A DNA stretch of 64,000 nt, taken from Shinella sp032095155. GTDB taxonomy: Bacteria > Pseudomonadota > Alphaproteobacteria > Rhizobiales > Rhizobiaceae. This document shows positions 24,688 to 33,349 of this stretch, piece by piece. The stretch's first letter is position 1. Each line of letters begins with the position of its first letter. Location: contig NZ_JBLZPK010000060.1 in the NCBI RefSeq assembly GCF_049199905.1, forward strand, positions 124,001 to 188,000. Direction: 5' to 3'. Under the pieces are notes generated by a model that worked only from the letters and a program-made list of their open reading frames with translations, searched no databases and was not told where the DNA came from. A program made the position numbers and the translations under genes.

Positions 24688-24784
24688 AGAGCATTTCCGG
24701 CAGACCGGAAATGCTCTCGCTTCTTGTTTTTTAACGCATTGTCCGACGCCGAAGCGAAACCGCTTCGGCTGGAAATGCTCTCGC
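24688..24784. repeat. Palindromic intergenic mosaic repeat (RIME-like) inside the ABC operon
   Basis: The permease-ATPase gap holds two hairpins. One has 13-base perfect arms AGAGCATTTCCGG / CCGGAAATGCTCT (24688-24717). The other has 9-base perfect arms GCCGAAGCG / CGCTTCGGC (24748-24769). The sequence GGAAATGCTCTCGC is repeated directly at 24707-24720 and 24771-24784. This build resembles the dispersed palindromic mosaic elements known in Rhizobiaceae. It is transcribed with the operon and may act as an mRNA processing or stability element. Confidence 0.7.
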
Positions 24785-24797
24785 AGCCCGCTGACGC

Positions 24798-26324
24798 TCA
24801 GGCCGCGGTCTTCTTCTTCAACCCTGCCGAATAGCGCATGATCTCCTGTTCGGAGATTTCCTCGCCCTCGAGAATGCCGACGATCCGCCCCTCGCGCATG
24901 ACGGCGACGCGGGTGCATAGCCCGATGATCTCCGGCATCTCCGAGGAGACGACGATGATCGACTTGCCGTCGCGGGCGAGTGCGGAAATGAAATGGTAGA
25001 TCTGCTGCTTGGTGCCGACATCGATGCCGCGCGTCGGCTCGTCGATGATGATGACGTCGGGTTCGGTCTCCATGACCTTGGCGAGCAAAAGCTTCTGCTG
25101 GTTGCCGCCCGACATGCGGCCGGCGACCACACGCCCGTCCCGCACGCGGATGTCGAAGCGACGGCGGGCACGCTCAAGCGCCGCGGCCTCGCTCTTCGGG
25201 CTGAGATAACCGTATTTGCCGTGCTGATCGAGCGATTGCAGCGTCAGGTTCGCCGTCATGCGGGAATTGAGCAGCAGGCCCTTATGCTTGCGGTCCTTGG
25301 TCATATAGGCGATGCCGACGCGGTTGGCGGCATGCACATCGCCGGCCGACACGCTTTCGCCGCGCACCGTAACCTCGCCTGAAACGCGCGAACGCAGGCC
25401 CGCGACCGCTTCCATCAATTCCGTGCGGCCCGAGCCGATCAGGCCGGAAAAGCCGAGGATCTCGCCCTTGCGCACCTCGAAGCTCGCATCCTGCACATAA
25501 TGCGTCGTCAGCCCGGAGACGGCGAGCGTCACCTCTTCGTCAATGCTCGGCTCCTGCTTGCCGGGATAGAGACTGGAGAGCTCACGGCCGACCATCAGCT
25601 GCGCGATGGATTCGCCGTCGAGAATGCTGGTCGGCGCGGTCTTCACCCATTGCCCGTCGCGCAGCACGGTCACGCGGTCGGTCAGCTCCATCACCTCGTC
25701 CAGCTTGTGCGAGACGAAGACGAAGGATGTGCCCTTTTCGCGCAGCTTGCGCACCTGCCGGAAGAGATAATTGGTCTCCTCGCGGGAGAGCACGGCGGTC
25801 GGCTCGTCCATGAAGATGATGCGCGCATCACGGCTGATCGCCTTGGCGATCTCCACCATCTGCTTGTCGGCGATGGAGAGCGAGCTGATCATCGCATTCG
25901 CGTCGACATGCGAGCCGAGCTGGTCGAGCACGCGGCGCGTCTCAGTGCGCATGAACTTGCGGTCGAGCATGCCGAAACGGGTGACCTCGCGGCCGAGAAA
26001 CAGGCTCTCGGTGACAGTCAGATGTTCGGCGAGGTTGAATTCCTGGTGGATGATGACGATGCCGAGATGCTCGGCCTGGCCGTTCGGCGGCAGCTTGACG
26101 GGTTGCCCGTCAAACAGAATCTCGCCCGAGGTCGGCTGCTCGAAACCCGAGAGGATTTTCACGAGGGTGGATTTGCCAGCACCATTCTCGCCCATCAGCG
26201 CGTGGATTTCACCGGCGCGAAGCTCGAAATTGACGCTGAACAGGACCTGCACGCCGTTGAACGACTTGCTGATACGGCGCGCGGAAAGAACGACGGGAGC
26301 CCCGTCGACAGCGTCCGGATTCAT
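24798..26324 (-). CDS. Ribose-type sugar ABC transporter ATP-binding protein
   Basis: This 508-residue tandem ATPase of the RbsA/MglA class has two ABC domains. The first has Walker A GENGAGKST, signature LSIADKQMVEIAKAI and Walker B IIFMDEPT. The second is degenerate at Walker A (GLIGSGRTELMEA) and has a MSGGNQQKLLLAKVM signature and IIIDEPTRGIDVGT. It starts at ATG 26324 with GGGAGG 6 bases upstream. It is the first gene of the ABC operon, so its promoter lies in the region with the double operator, divergent from a LacI repressor. Confidence 0.94.
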   Translation of the reverse strand: MNPDAVDGAPVVLSARRISKSFNGVQVLFSVNFELRAGEIHALMGENGAGKSTLVKILSGFEQPTSGEILFDGQPVKLPPNGQAEHLGIVIIHQEFNLAEHLTVTESLFLGREVTRFGMLDRKFMRTETRRVLDQLGSHVDANAMISSLSIADKQMVEIAKAISRDARIIFMDEPTAVLSREETNYLFRQVRKLREKGTSFVFVSHKLDEVMELTDRVTVLRDGQWVKTAPTSILDGESIAQLMVGRELSSLYPGKQEPSIDEEVTLAVSGLTTHYVQDASFEVRKGEILGFSGLIGSGRTELMEAVAGLRSRVSGEVTVRGESVSAGDVHAANRVGIAYMTKDRKHKGLLLNSRMTANLTLQSLDQHGKYGYLSPKSEAAALERARRRFDIRVRDGRVVAGRMSGGNQQKLLLAKVMETEPDVIIIDEPTRGIDVGTKQQIYHFISALARDGKSIIVVSSEMPEIIGLCTRVAVMREGRIVGILEGEEISEQEIMRYSAGLKKKTAA

Positions 26325-26358
26325 CGATTTCCTCCCTGCGGCTCCTCGACCGCTTGAG

Positions 26359-26403
26359 CATGATGTAAACCTTTACACGATCTATGTAAAGGTTTACATC
26401 ATG
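26359..26403. promoter_or_regulatory. Double LacI-type operator, perfect 19-base inverted repeat
   Basis: Two copies of the palindrome TGTAAAnnTTTACA (CC centre at 26364-26377, GG centre at 26385-26398) lie 21 bp centre to centre, about two helical turns. Together with flanks they make an exact inverted repeat with 19-base arms and a 7-base spacer. The element is 35-79 bases upstream of the ABC ATPase start, in the gap shared with the divergent lacI gene, so it is the likely site of that repressor. Confidence 0.85.
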
Positions 26404-26531
26404 GGATATCAGGAATTTTCAGCAAGCGCCGTTTGACCACCGGTCCAGTCTGTGTAGTGTCCCCGCACTTCGTTTGATTTCAGCAATTCCAGATCGCCAG
26501 ACTGGCATTGCCACCGCCGAGTGAGAGCCAG

Positions 26532-27563
26532 TTGTCTGCATCCAGCCCCGCCACGATCGAGGACGTCGCGCGCATCGCGCAGGTCTCGATCGCGACCGTA
26601 TCGCGGGCGATCCACACCCCGGAAAAAGTGGCGAATTCGACGCGGCTGAAGGTCAACCAGGCGATCGCCATCACCGGCTACACGACCAATGCCATGGCGC
26701 GCAGCCTGAGGCTTGGCCGCTCGAACATGATCCTCGTCGTGGCGCCCGATATCGGCGACCCCAACTTCTCCAACATCCTCGTCGGCCTGGAAAACGAGGC
26801 GCGCGCGCATGGCTACGGCATCCTGATCGGCCACACCCAGAACGATCCACAGCGCGGGCTGGAATATCTGAAGTTCCTGAATTCCAACCAGGCGGCCGGG
26901 CTCATCCTGTTCACCGGCATCCTGCCCTTCGGCCATCAGAGCATGACCGCGCGCCTGCCGCCCAGCGTTGGCGTTTTCGAGCCGGTCTATAATGGCGGCA
27001 TCCCCTATGTCGGCGTCGATGACATCGAGGGTGCCCGCAAGGCCGTCGACCTCCTGATCGCCGAGGGACACCGCAAGATCGCCTTCATCGGTGATTCGCG
27101 CACGCGCCTCGCCTATAGCCGCCGCCGGCAGGGCTATGATGCAGGAATGGATGCCGCAGGCGTGCCGCTCGGTGAGCGCCTCATCCTGGAGGGCGACGGG
27201 ACGATCGAGAGCGGCCGCCTCGCCCTCGAGCAGCTTTTCATGCGCGACACGCTGCCGAGCGCCTTCATGTGCGTCAACGACCAGACCGCCATCGGCGTGA
27301 TGATCGGGCTTGGCGCGCGCGGCTACGATATCCCGAGCGATTTTTCCGTAACCGGTTTCGACGACGTGCCGCAGGCGAGCTTCATGACGCCGTCGCTGAC
27401 AACGATCCGCCAGCCGCGCACAGCCATCGGCAGGAGCGCCATGGCGTTGCTCTTCGAGCTGCTGTCCAACAACGAACCGGCCGAAACGGAAATCCTGCTT
27501 CGGCCGGACCTGATCGTCCGCAATTCGGTGTCTACGCCCGCGCGGCGCTTCGTGCGCCGCTAG
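26532..27563 (+). CDS. LacI-family repressor of the sugar ABC operon
   Basis: This protein of about 343 residues has an N-terminal LacI helix-turn-helix (ATIEDVARIAQVSIATVSRAIHTPEKV), the hinge AMARSLRLGRSNMILVV, and a periplasmic-binding-like effector core (PDIGDPNFSNILVGLENEA, GFDDVPQASFMTPSLTTIRQP). There is no good ATG. TTG 26532, with a GAGAG stretch just upstream, is preferred; TTG 26508 is the alternative. It diverges from the ABC operon, with the double operator between. The inducer is presumably the sugar carried by that transporter. Confidence 0.88.
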   Translation: MSASSPATIEDVARIAQVSIATVSRAIHTPEKVANSTRLKVNQAIAITGYTTNAMARSLRLGRSNMILVVAPDIGDPNFSNILVGLENEARAHGYGILIGHTQNDPQRGLEYLKFLNSNQAAGLILFTGILPFGHQSMTARLPPSVGVFEPVYNGGIPYVGVDDIEGARKAVDLLIAEGHRKIAFIGDSRTRLAYSRRRQGYDAGMDAAGVPLGERLILEGDGTIESGRLALEQLFMRDTLPSAFMCVNDQTAIGVMIGLGARGYDIPSDFSVTGFDDVPQASFMTPSLTTIRQPRTAIGRSAMALLFELLSNNEPAETEILLRPDLIVRNSVSTPARRFVRR

Positions 27564-27571
27564 AGGTATTT

Positions 27572-29080
27572 CTAGCCGTAGCGGCGATGTGCCGGCTTCG
27601 CCGCGCGCTGTACGCGGGTCGCCGAGACGGTGAACCGGTCGACCAGCCCCTTCAATGTCGTACTGATCTGCATTAGATTGTGCGTGGCCGCATTGGTTTC
27701 CTCGACCATCGCGGCATTCTGCTGGGTCATCTGATCCATGCTGCCGACCGCCGTGTTGATTTCGGAGATGCCGGCCGACTGCTCGCGGGCGGAATTGCTC
27801 ATGGCGTCGATATGCGCATTGACATGCACCACCTGCTCGCCGATGTGATGCAGCGCCTCGCCGGTCTTGTGGACCAAGGACACGCCGAGCTGCACGTCCT
27901 CGAAGGACTTGTCGATCAGCGACTTGATCTCCTTGGCCGCCTCCGCGGATTTCTGGGCGAGTTCGCGAACCTCCTGCGCCACGACGGCAAAGCCCTTGCC
28001 GGCCTCGCCTGCTCGCGCCGCCTCGACGCCGGCATTGAGCGCCAGAAGGTTGGTCTGGAAGGAGATCTGGTCGATCACGCCGATAATCTGGGTGATCTTG
28101 CCAGAGGACTCCTGGATCGCACCCATGGCGGTGACGGCCTGCTCGACGATCTGGCCGGAGCGCTTGGCCTCCTCCGTCGCGCTGCCGACGACGCGGCGGG
28201 CTTCCTCGGCACGGATCGCCGCCTCGCGGGAAATAGTGGTGATCTCCTCGACGGCCGCAGCGGTTTCCTCAAGTGAAGCGGCCTGCTGCTCGGTGCGCTT
28301 GGCCATGTCGTCGGTGGCATTGACCAGCTCGCCGGAATTGCCGGCGGCATCCTCGGCCGCCGTCACGATGGAACCCAACGTATCGTCCAGCTTTTCGATG
28401 GCGGCATTGAAATTGGTGCGCAGGCGCTCGAACTGCGGGGCGAGCGGCTTGGCGATGGAGGCCGTGAGATCGCCGCCGGCAAGCCGATTGAGCGAGGTGT
28501 CGAGCGCACCCAGCGCCTCCTCCTGCTCCGCGTTGCGGGCCTGCCGCTCTGCTTCCGATTTCTCACGCTCCTCCTGAAGGGCTTCCAGATAGACGGAGAT
28601 CGCATAGTCCATATCGACAAGCGCCGCTTTCACGATGGCGTTGATCTCACCGCTGATCGCCGCAGCCTTCTTGCGGTAGAGAAACCCCTCGAGGTGCTTG
28701 GCGATGACGCCCTCGACGATCGCCTCTAGGATCAGCGCATAGCCGCCGATGTACCAGCGCGGCTCGAGGCCGAGGCGGGCATGGGTCTTGCCGATCGTCG
28801 TGACGGCATCGACATAGTGCGTGTCGAATTTCGCCGAACCGATCACTTCCCAATGCTTGACCTGACGCCCCTTGGCGCTCTGGATATGCGCCTCGTTGGA
28901 AAAGAACCGGGCCGTCTCGGGCGTCGCGCGGGCCTTGGTGTAGAAGATGTCGAGCGCGCCGCCGAGCGATGCCGAGATCGTCGGCAAGGCATTCTTCAGC
29001 GCGTCGCGCTGAGCCGTATCGAAATTGACGAACTGGAGACGTTCGTTGAGCTGCTGGGTCTTGGTATCGTGCACCGACAT
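27572..29080 (-). CDS. Globin-coupled methyl-accepting chemotaxis protein (aerotaxis-type)
   Basis: This 502-residue cytosolic protein has no membrane segment. Residues 1-~175 form a sensor globin with the globin-coupled-sensor motif GKTHARLGLEPRWYIGGY. H100 in that motif is the expected proximal haem ligand. A short HAMP-like segment follows (~200-255, SLNRLAGGDLTASIAKPL), then a long coiled-coil MCP signalling domain with the hairpin-tip sequence DQISFQTNLLALNAGVEAARAGEAGKGFAVVAQEVRELA. By family knowledge (HemAT) it senses oxygen or another gas and signals to CheA. It is convergent with the lacI gene; no che genes are nearby. Confidence 0.92.
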   Translation of the reverse strand: MSVHDTKTQQLNERLQFVNFDTAQRDALKNALPTISASLGGALDIFYTKARATPETARFFSNEAHIQSAKGRQVKHWEVIGSAKFDTHYVDAVTTIGKTHARLGLEPRWYIGGYALILEAIVEGVIAKHLEGFLYRKKAAAISGEINAIVKAALVDMDYAISVYLEALQEEREKSEAERQARNAEQEEALGALDTSLNRLAGGDLTASIAKPLAPQFERLRTNFNAAIEKLDDTLGSIVTAAEDAAGNSGELVNATDDMAKRTEQQAASLEETAAAVEEITTISREAAIRAEEARRVVGSATEEAKRSGQIVEQAVTAMGAIQESSGKITQIIGVIDQISFQTNLLALNAGVEAARAGEAGKGFAVVAQEVRELAQKSAEAAKEIKSLIDKSFEDVQLGVSLVHKTGEALHHIGEQVVHVNAHIDAMSNSAREQSAGISEINTAVGSMDQMTQQNAAMVEETNAATHNLMQISTTLKGLVDRFTVSATRVQRAAKPAHRRYG

Positions 29081-29372
29081 CCGAAAATTCCTTTGCTGCG
29101 GAGGGCAACTGGCGCCAAGTCCCGAATCAAGAGGCCGGCTTCCGGTTTGTCGTGATTTTTTGCAGTTGATAGTAAATAAACACTATAGATCGAAAGGAAA
29201 TACTTGCTTCAAAATTGACGAACAACAATCCGGAATCAAAAATATCTGATAAGCGCTCCTTACTGTTATGATTGACACCAGTAAATACCACTTGATTCCA
29301 TTGTTATTGAATACAACAAAAAGATATATCTAACCTTACGTGAGGCAAAGCGTTCCGCAACGTAGAAAAGAA
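29081..29372. promoter_or_regulatory. AT-rich promoter region of the globin-coupled receptor
   Basis: The stretch from about 29150 to 29330 is strongly AT-rich compared with the rest of the window. It has no coding frame of note and separates the chemoreceptor start from the xylA terminator. It presumably carries the chemoreceptor promoter. I see no clear inverted repeat or sigma-54 site. Confidence 0.4.
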
Positions 29373-29395
29373 AAGGGCGCCACGAGGACGCCCTT
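29373..29395 (-). terminator. Rho-independent terminator of the xyl operon
   Basis: A perfect 7-bp stem (AAGGGCG / CGCCCTT) with a 9-base loop is followed on the minus strand by TTTTCTTTTC. It lies about 27 bases after the xylA stop. Confidence 0.82.
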
Positions 29396-29421
29396 CGATC
29401 TTCAGCCGACGACAGCAGGGA

Positions 29422-30732
29422 TCAGACGTAGCGATTGACCACGTTTTCCAGGAGTTCCTGCTTGCCGGAACGCGGCTTCGGATTGACGCCGTGGTTCAGC
29501 ACGTAGGCCTCCAAAGCCTCCAGCGAAGAACCGCCCGAAAGCACGTTCTGCGCTTCCGGAGACTGCCAACCGGCATAGCGATCGGCGAGCGGAGCCGACA
29601 GCGCCTTGTCCTCGATCATCCTGGCCGCAGCCTTCAGGCCGCGCGCGCAGCAATCCATGCCGCCGATGTGGCCGATCAGCAGGTCTTCCGGATCGATCGA
29701 CTGGCGGCGCAGCTTCGCATCGAAATTCGTGCCGCCGGTGGTGAAGCCGCCGCCGGCGAGAACCTGATAGAAGGCCAGCGCCATTTCCGGCACGTTGTTG
29801 GGGAACTGGTCGGTATCCCAGCCGGACTGGTAATCGTTGCGGTTCATGTCGATGGAACCGAAGATGCCGAGCGCATTGGCCAGCGCCAGCTCGTGCTCGA
29901 AGGAATGGCCGGCCAGGATCGCATGGCCCTGCTCGATATTGACCTTCACCTCGTTCTCAAGGCCGTATTTCTTGAGGAAGCCGAAGACCGTCGCGACGTC
30001 GTAGTCGTACTGGTGCTTGGTCGGCTCCTGCGGCTTGGGCTCGATCAGGATCGCGCCCTTGAAGCCGATCTTGTGCTTGTATTCGACGACCATGTTGACG
30101 AAGCGGCCGAGCTGATCGAGTTCCTGGCCGAGATTGGTGTTGAGCAGCGTCTCGTAGCCCTCGCGGCCGCCCCACAGCACGTAGTTGTCACCGCCGAGGC
30201 GGTGCGTGGCGTCCATGCAGGTCTTCACCGTCGCGGCGGCGAACGCGAAAACGTCGGGATCCGGGTTCGTCGCGGCACCACCCATATAGCGGCGGTTGGA
30301 GAAGAGGTTCGCCGTGCCCCAGAGCAGCTTCACGCCGGTCTCGGCCTGTTTCCTGGCAAAGTAATCGACGATCTCGTTCAGATTCCTCGTGTTCTCAACG
30401 AAGTCCTTGCCTTCCGGGCGCACGTCCGCATCGTGGAAGCAGTAGAAGGGAACGCCGAGCAGCTGAAAGAATTCGAAGGCGACATCGGCCTTCAGCTTCG
30501 CCGCCTGTATGTTGTCCTCGAACCACGGGCGCTCGAAGGTCTGGCCGCCGAAGGGGTCGCCGCCCGGCCAGACGAAGGTGTGCCAGTAGGCGACGGCAAA
30601 GCGCAGGTGATCTTCCATGCGCTTGCCGGCGACGATCTCGTCGGGATTGTAGTGGCGGAAGGCCAGCGGGTTGGTGCTGTCGGGGCCTTCGTATTTGATC
30701 TTGGCGATATCGCCGAAAAAGCCGGTAGCCAT
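29422..30732 (-). CDS. xylA: Xylose isomerase
   Basis: This 436-residue class II xylose isomerase converts D-xylose to D-xylulose in the cytosol with two divalent metals. Family motifs are intact: FCFHDADVRPEG (catalytic His), YVLWGGREGYETLLNTN, ILIEPKPQEPTKHQYDYD (metal ligand Glu/Lys), NIEQGHAILAGHSFEHELA and GSIDMNRNDYQSGWDTDQFP. Length is normal. It follows xylB by 27 bases and ends before a good terminator, making it the last gene of the lacI-xylB-xylA operon. Confidence 0.97.
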   Translation of the reverse strand: MATGFFGDIAKIKYEGPDSTNPLAFRHYNPDEIVAGKRMEDHLRFAVAYWHTFVWPGGDPFGGQTFERPWFEDNIQAAKLKADVAFEFFQLLGVPFYCFHDADVRPEGKDFVENTRNLNEIVDYFARKQAETGVKLLWGTANLFSNRRYMGGAATNPDPDVFAFAAATVKTCMDATHRLGGDNYVLWGGREGYETLLNTNLGQELDQLGRFVNMVVEYKHKIGFKGAILIEPKPQEPTKHQYDYDVATVFGFLKKYGLENEVKVNIEQGHAILAGHSFEHELALANALGIFGSIDMNRNDYQSGWDTDQFPNNVPEMALAFYQVLAGGGFTTGGTNFDAKLRRQSIDPEDLLIGHIGGMDCCARGLKAAARMIEDKALSAPLADRYAGWQSPEAQNVLSGGSSLEALEAYVLNHGVNPKPRSGKQELLENVVNRYV

Positions 30733-30759
30733 GATGTCTCCTCTTGAAATGGTTTGGGG

Positions 30760-32214
30760 TCAGTAAGCGGCGCGGACGGCCGGATAGAGCCGGCGGTAGC
30801 GCTGATAGGCACCTTCATAGGCCGCGCCGAGCGCCGCCTCGGGTTCGATGGTCTCAGCGGTCACGGGCGCGGTGCAGACCGCGACGGGATCGGCACCGGT
30901 CGCGGCGATGAGGCCGAGACGGGCGGCGCCGAAAGCCGCACCGAAATCACCATCCGCCGGGAGATCGACGGGAAGGCCGAGCGCCGTGGCGATGGATTTC
31001 AGCCAGTAGCGCGAGCGCGAGCCGCCGCCGATGGCCGTGACGCGCGACAGCTTGGTGCCGGCGGATTTCAGCGCTTCGAGGCTGTCACGGATCGCGAAGG
31101 ACACGCCCTCCAGCACCGCCTGCGTCAGCACAACACGGCTGCTTTCATGGCCGAGCCCGAGGAAGGCCCCGCGGATGGCGGCATCATTGTGCGGCGTGCG
31201 CTCGCCGGAGAGATAGGGCAGAAAGGTGACGCCGGAGGGCGCTTGCAGCGCATCGCCGAGTTCCTTCGTCAGGTCGGCGGCGGAGGCGCCGGTGACGCGC
31301 GAATGCCAGTTCAGCGCGTCGGTCGCCGAAAGGATGACGCCCATCTGGTGCCAGGTATTCGGCAGTGCGTGGCAGAAGGCATGGACCGCACTTTCCGGGT
31401 TCGGCAGATAGCTGGCATTGGCCGCAAAGAGCACACCCGACGTGCCAAGCGACACGAAGGCCGCGCCCTCGCGCACCGTGCCCATGCCGCAGGCCGAGGC
31501 GGCATTGTCGCCAGCTCCGCCCGCCACGACGACGCCCTCACCGAGGCCCCATCGGGCGGCAAGCTCCGGGCGAAGGATGCCGGCGGCATCCGTGCCCTCC
31601 ACCAGCCCCGGCATCTGGCGCTCTTCGAGACCCGTCGCGGCGAGAAGCTCCGCCGACCACTTGCGGGCACCGGTATCGAGCCAGGACGTGCCGGCGGAAT
31701 CCGACATTTCCGACAGATGCTCGCCGGTCAGCCAGACGCGCAAAAAGTCCTTCGGCAGCAGGACCCAGCGGACTTTCGCAAAGATATCCGGCTCGTTGTT
31801 CTTCACCCAGGCGAGTTTCGGCGCGGTGAAGCCGGGGAAGACGATGTTACCGGTGATCTTGCGGAAGCGCGGATCGGCATCGAGGCTTGCCGCCTCGCGA
31901 TGGCTGCGCGTGTCGTTCCACATAATGCAGGGGCGCAGCACCTTGTCCTCGGCATCGAGCAAGGTCGCGCCGTGCATATGGCCGGAAAGGCCGATGCCGC
32001 GCACGGCCGAAAGCTCGGCGGGGTGGGCGGCGCGAAGGCCGGCAATCGCTTCCTCCGTCGCGCGAATCCAGTCGGCCGGGTCCTGCTCGGACCAGCCGGC
32101 ATGCGGACGCGCGGTGGCGACCTCCTGGCCGGTGGCCGAGCCGATGACGCGCTGGTCGCCATCGATGAGCATGGCCTTGACGCCCGACGTGCCCAAGTCG
32201 ATCCCGAGATACAT
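30760..32214 (-). CDS. xylB: Xylulokinase
   Basis: This 484-residue FGGY-family kinase phosphorylates D-xylulose to xylulose-5-phosphate for the pentose phosphate pathway. The N-terminal ATPase-fold motif is MYLGIDLGTSGVKAMLID. The catalytic Asp region is HMHGATLLD, and the FGGY signature region is FLPYLSGERTPHNDAAIRGAFLGL. The second ATP motif is AIGGGSRSRYWLKSIATALGLPV. It begins 9 bases after the upstream regulator gene, so all three genes are one transcript. No xylose transporter is adjacent. Confidence 0.96.
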   Translation of the reverse strand: MYLGIDLGTSGVKAMLIDGDQRVIGSATGQEVATARPHAGWSEQDPADWIRATEEAIAGLRAAHPAELSAVRGIGLSGHMHGATLLDAEDKVLRPCIMWNDTRSHREAASLDADPRFRKITGNIVFPGFTAPKLAWVKNNEPDIFAKVRWVLLPKDFLRVWLTGEHLSEMSDSAGTSWLDTGARKWSAELLAATGLEERQMPGLVEGTDAAGILRPELAARWGLGEGVVVAGGAGDNAASACGMGTVREGAAFVSLGTSGVLFAANASYLPNPESAVHAFCHALPNTWHQMGVILSATDALNWHSRVTGASAADLTKELGDALQAPSGVTFLPYLSGERTPHNDAAIRGAFLGLGHESSRVVLTQAVLEGVSFAIRDSLEALKSAGTKLSRVTAIGGGSRSRYWLKSIATALGLPVDLPADGDFGAAFGAARLGLIAATGADPVAVCTAPVTAETIEPEAALGAAYEGAYQRYRRLYPAVRAAY

Positions 32215-32223
32215 GTGGCTCTC

Positions 32224-33264
32224 CTATTCCTCGTCCGGACCGGCCGGCGGAAGGTTGTCCTTGATGAAGATGTCGAGGCGGATGCGCTCCTGCGCGGCAT
32301 TGACCGACAGGCCATCCGCCTTGGCCCGCAGCACGCGAATGGCGCTGCGCACCTCATGGCCGGCATCCTGATTGAGCACGGCGTCGACGACCCCGCTTTC
32401 GAGCGCGCCGCGGGTCTCGCCGGTGAGCTCATGCACGATCACGCAAAGGTCCGCGCCGCGCGCCACCAGCGCCTTCAGCAGACCGCGGTTGCCGGCGCCG
32501 AGATTGTAGATGCCGGCGAGATCGGGCACGGCCGCAAGGCAATTAGCGATCAGTTTGAAAGACAGATCCGGATCGTCCTGGCCTTCCAAGACCGGCAGGA
32601 TCGCGCGGGCGTCCGGCATGGCCGACATGGCAGCGAGAAAGCCTTCGAGGCGCTCGCCATGATCGCGCACGCGCATCGAGCCGGCAAGCACGGCCACCGG
32701 CCCCGGCCGGTGGCCGAGGAAACGGCCCATCAGGCTACCGGCAGTGCGGCCGGCGGCGATGTTGTCGACGCCGATGAAATGATCGCGGCCCGAGCCCGAG
32801 AGGTCGGAGACGAGGGTGACGACCGGAACGCCCGCCTCGCGCGCACGGTCGATCGCGGCAAAGACCTCGGGGGCATCGACCGCAACTGTGGCGATGCCGG
32901 AAACGCCCTCGGCGATGGCTGCGTCCATCGCTGCCGCCAGCGCTGCCGCATCGAAGGCTGGAACCGTCACGACGGAGAGCCGGGTACGCTCGATGGCGGA
33001 GTGCAGGCCGGTGCGTCGTACTTCCGCTTCCAGGCCACGCATGAAGGGATTGTCGCCCTCGGGCAGGATGAAGACAAGCGGATAGACGCGGCTCTTGGCG
33101 AGGTTGGCCGCCGCGACATCGCGCACATAGCCAAGCGATGCGATGGCCGCCTCGACCTTGGCCTTGGTGACGCCGCGCACACCCGGCCGATCGTTCAAAA
33201 CCCGATCGACGGTGGCAAGGCTCACGCCCGCTTCCGCGGCAATGTCATGGACTGTGGGTCTCAT
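32224..33264 (-). CDS. LacI-family regulator of the xylose operon
   Basis: This 346-residue protein has an N-terminal LacI helix-turn-helix (TVHDIAAEAGVSLATVDRVLNDRPGVRG). Its effector domain is like those of the sugar-binding LacI subgroup that resembles periplasmic proteins (VFILPEGDNPFMRGLEAEVR, HFIGVDNIAAGRTAGSLMGRFLG). It is the first gene of the lacI-xylB-xylA operon, and a near-perfect 28-bp palindrome lies 29-56 bases upstream of its start, implying autoregulation. Start ATG 33264 has GGAGGAG upstream. Xylose as inducer is inferred from context. Confidence 0.9.
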   Translation of the reverse strand: MRPTVHDIAAEAGVSLATVDRVLNDRPGVRGVTKAKVEAAIASLGYVRDVAAANLAKSRVYPLVFILPEGDNPFMRGLEAEVRRTGLHSAIERTRLSVVTVPAFDAAALAAAMDAAIAEGVSGIATVAVDAPEVFAAIDRAREAGVPVVTLVSDLSGSGRDHFIGVDNIAAGRTAGSLMGRFLGHRPGPVAVLAGSMRVRDHGERLEGFLAAMSAMPDARAILPVLEGQDDPDLSFKLIANCLAAVPDLAGIYNLGAGNRGLLKALVARGADLCVIVHELTGETRGALESGVVDAVLNQDAGHEVRSAIRVLRAKADGLSVNAAQERIRLDIFIKDNLPPAGPDEE

Positions 33265-33292
33265 CGCTCCTCCGTGCCGAGACCCTTAGAGG

Positions 33293-33320
33293 AATTTTTG
33301 ATGTACGTAAATCAAAAATT
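33293..33320. promoter_or_regulatory. Long palindromic operator of the xyl operon
   Basis: AATTTTTGAT and ATCAAAAATT are exact 10-base arms around an 8-base centre GTACGTAA whose TACGTA core is itself palindromic; 26 of 28 positions obey dyad symmetry. It lies just upstream of the regulator start on the minus strand and is the only clear operator for this operon. Confidence 0.75.
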
Positions 33321-33349
33321 TGCCGACGCCGTTTTCGGCATGGATTTTC

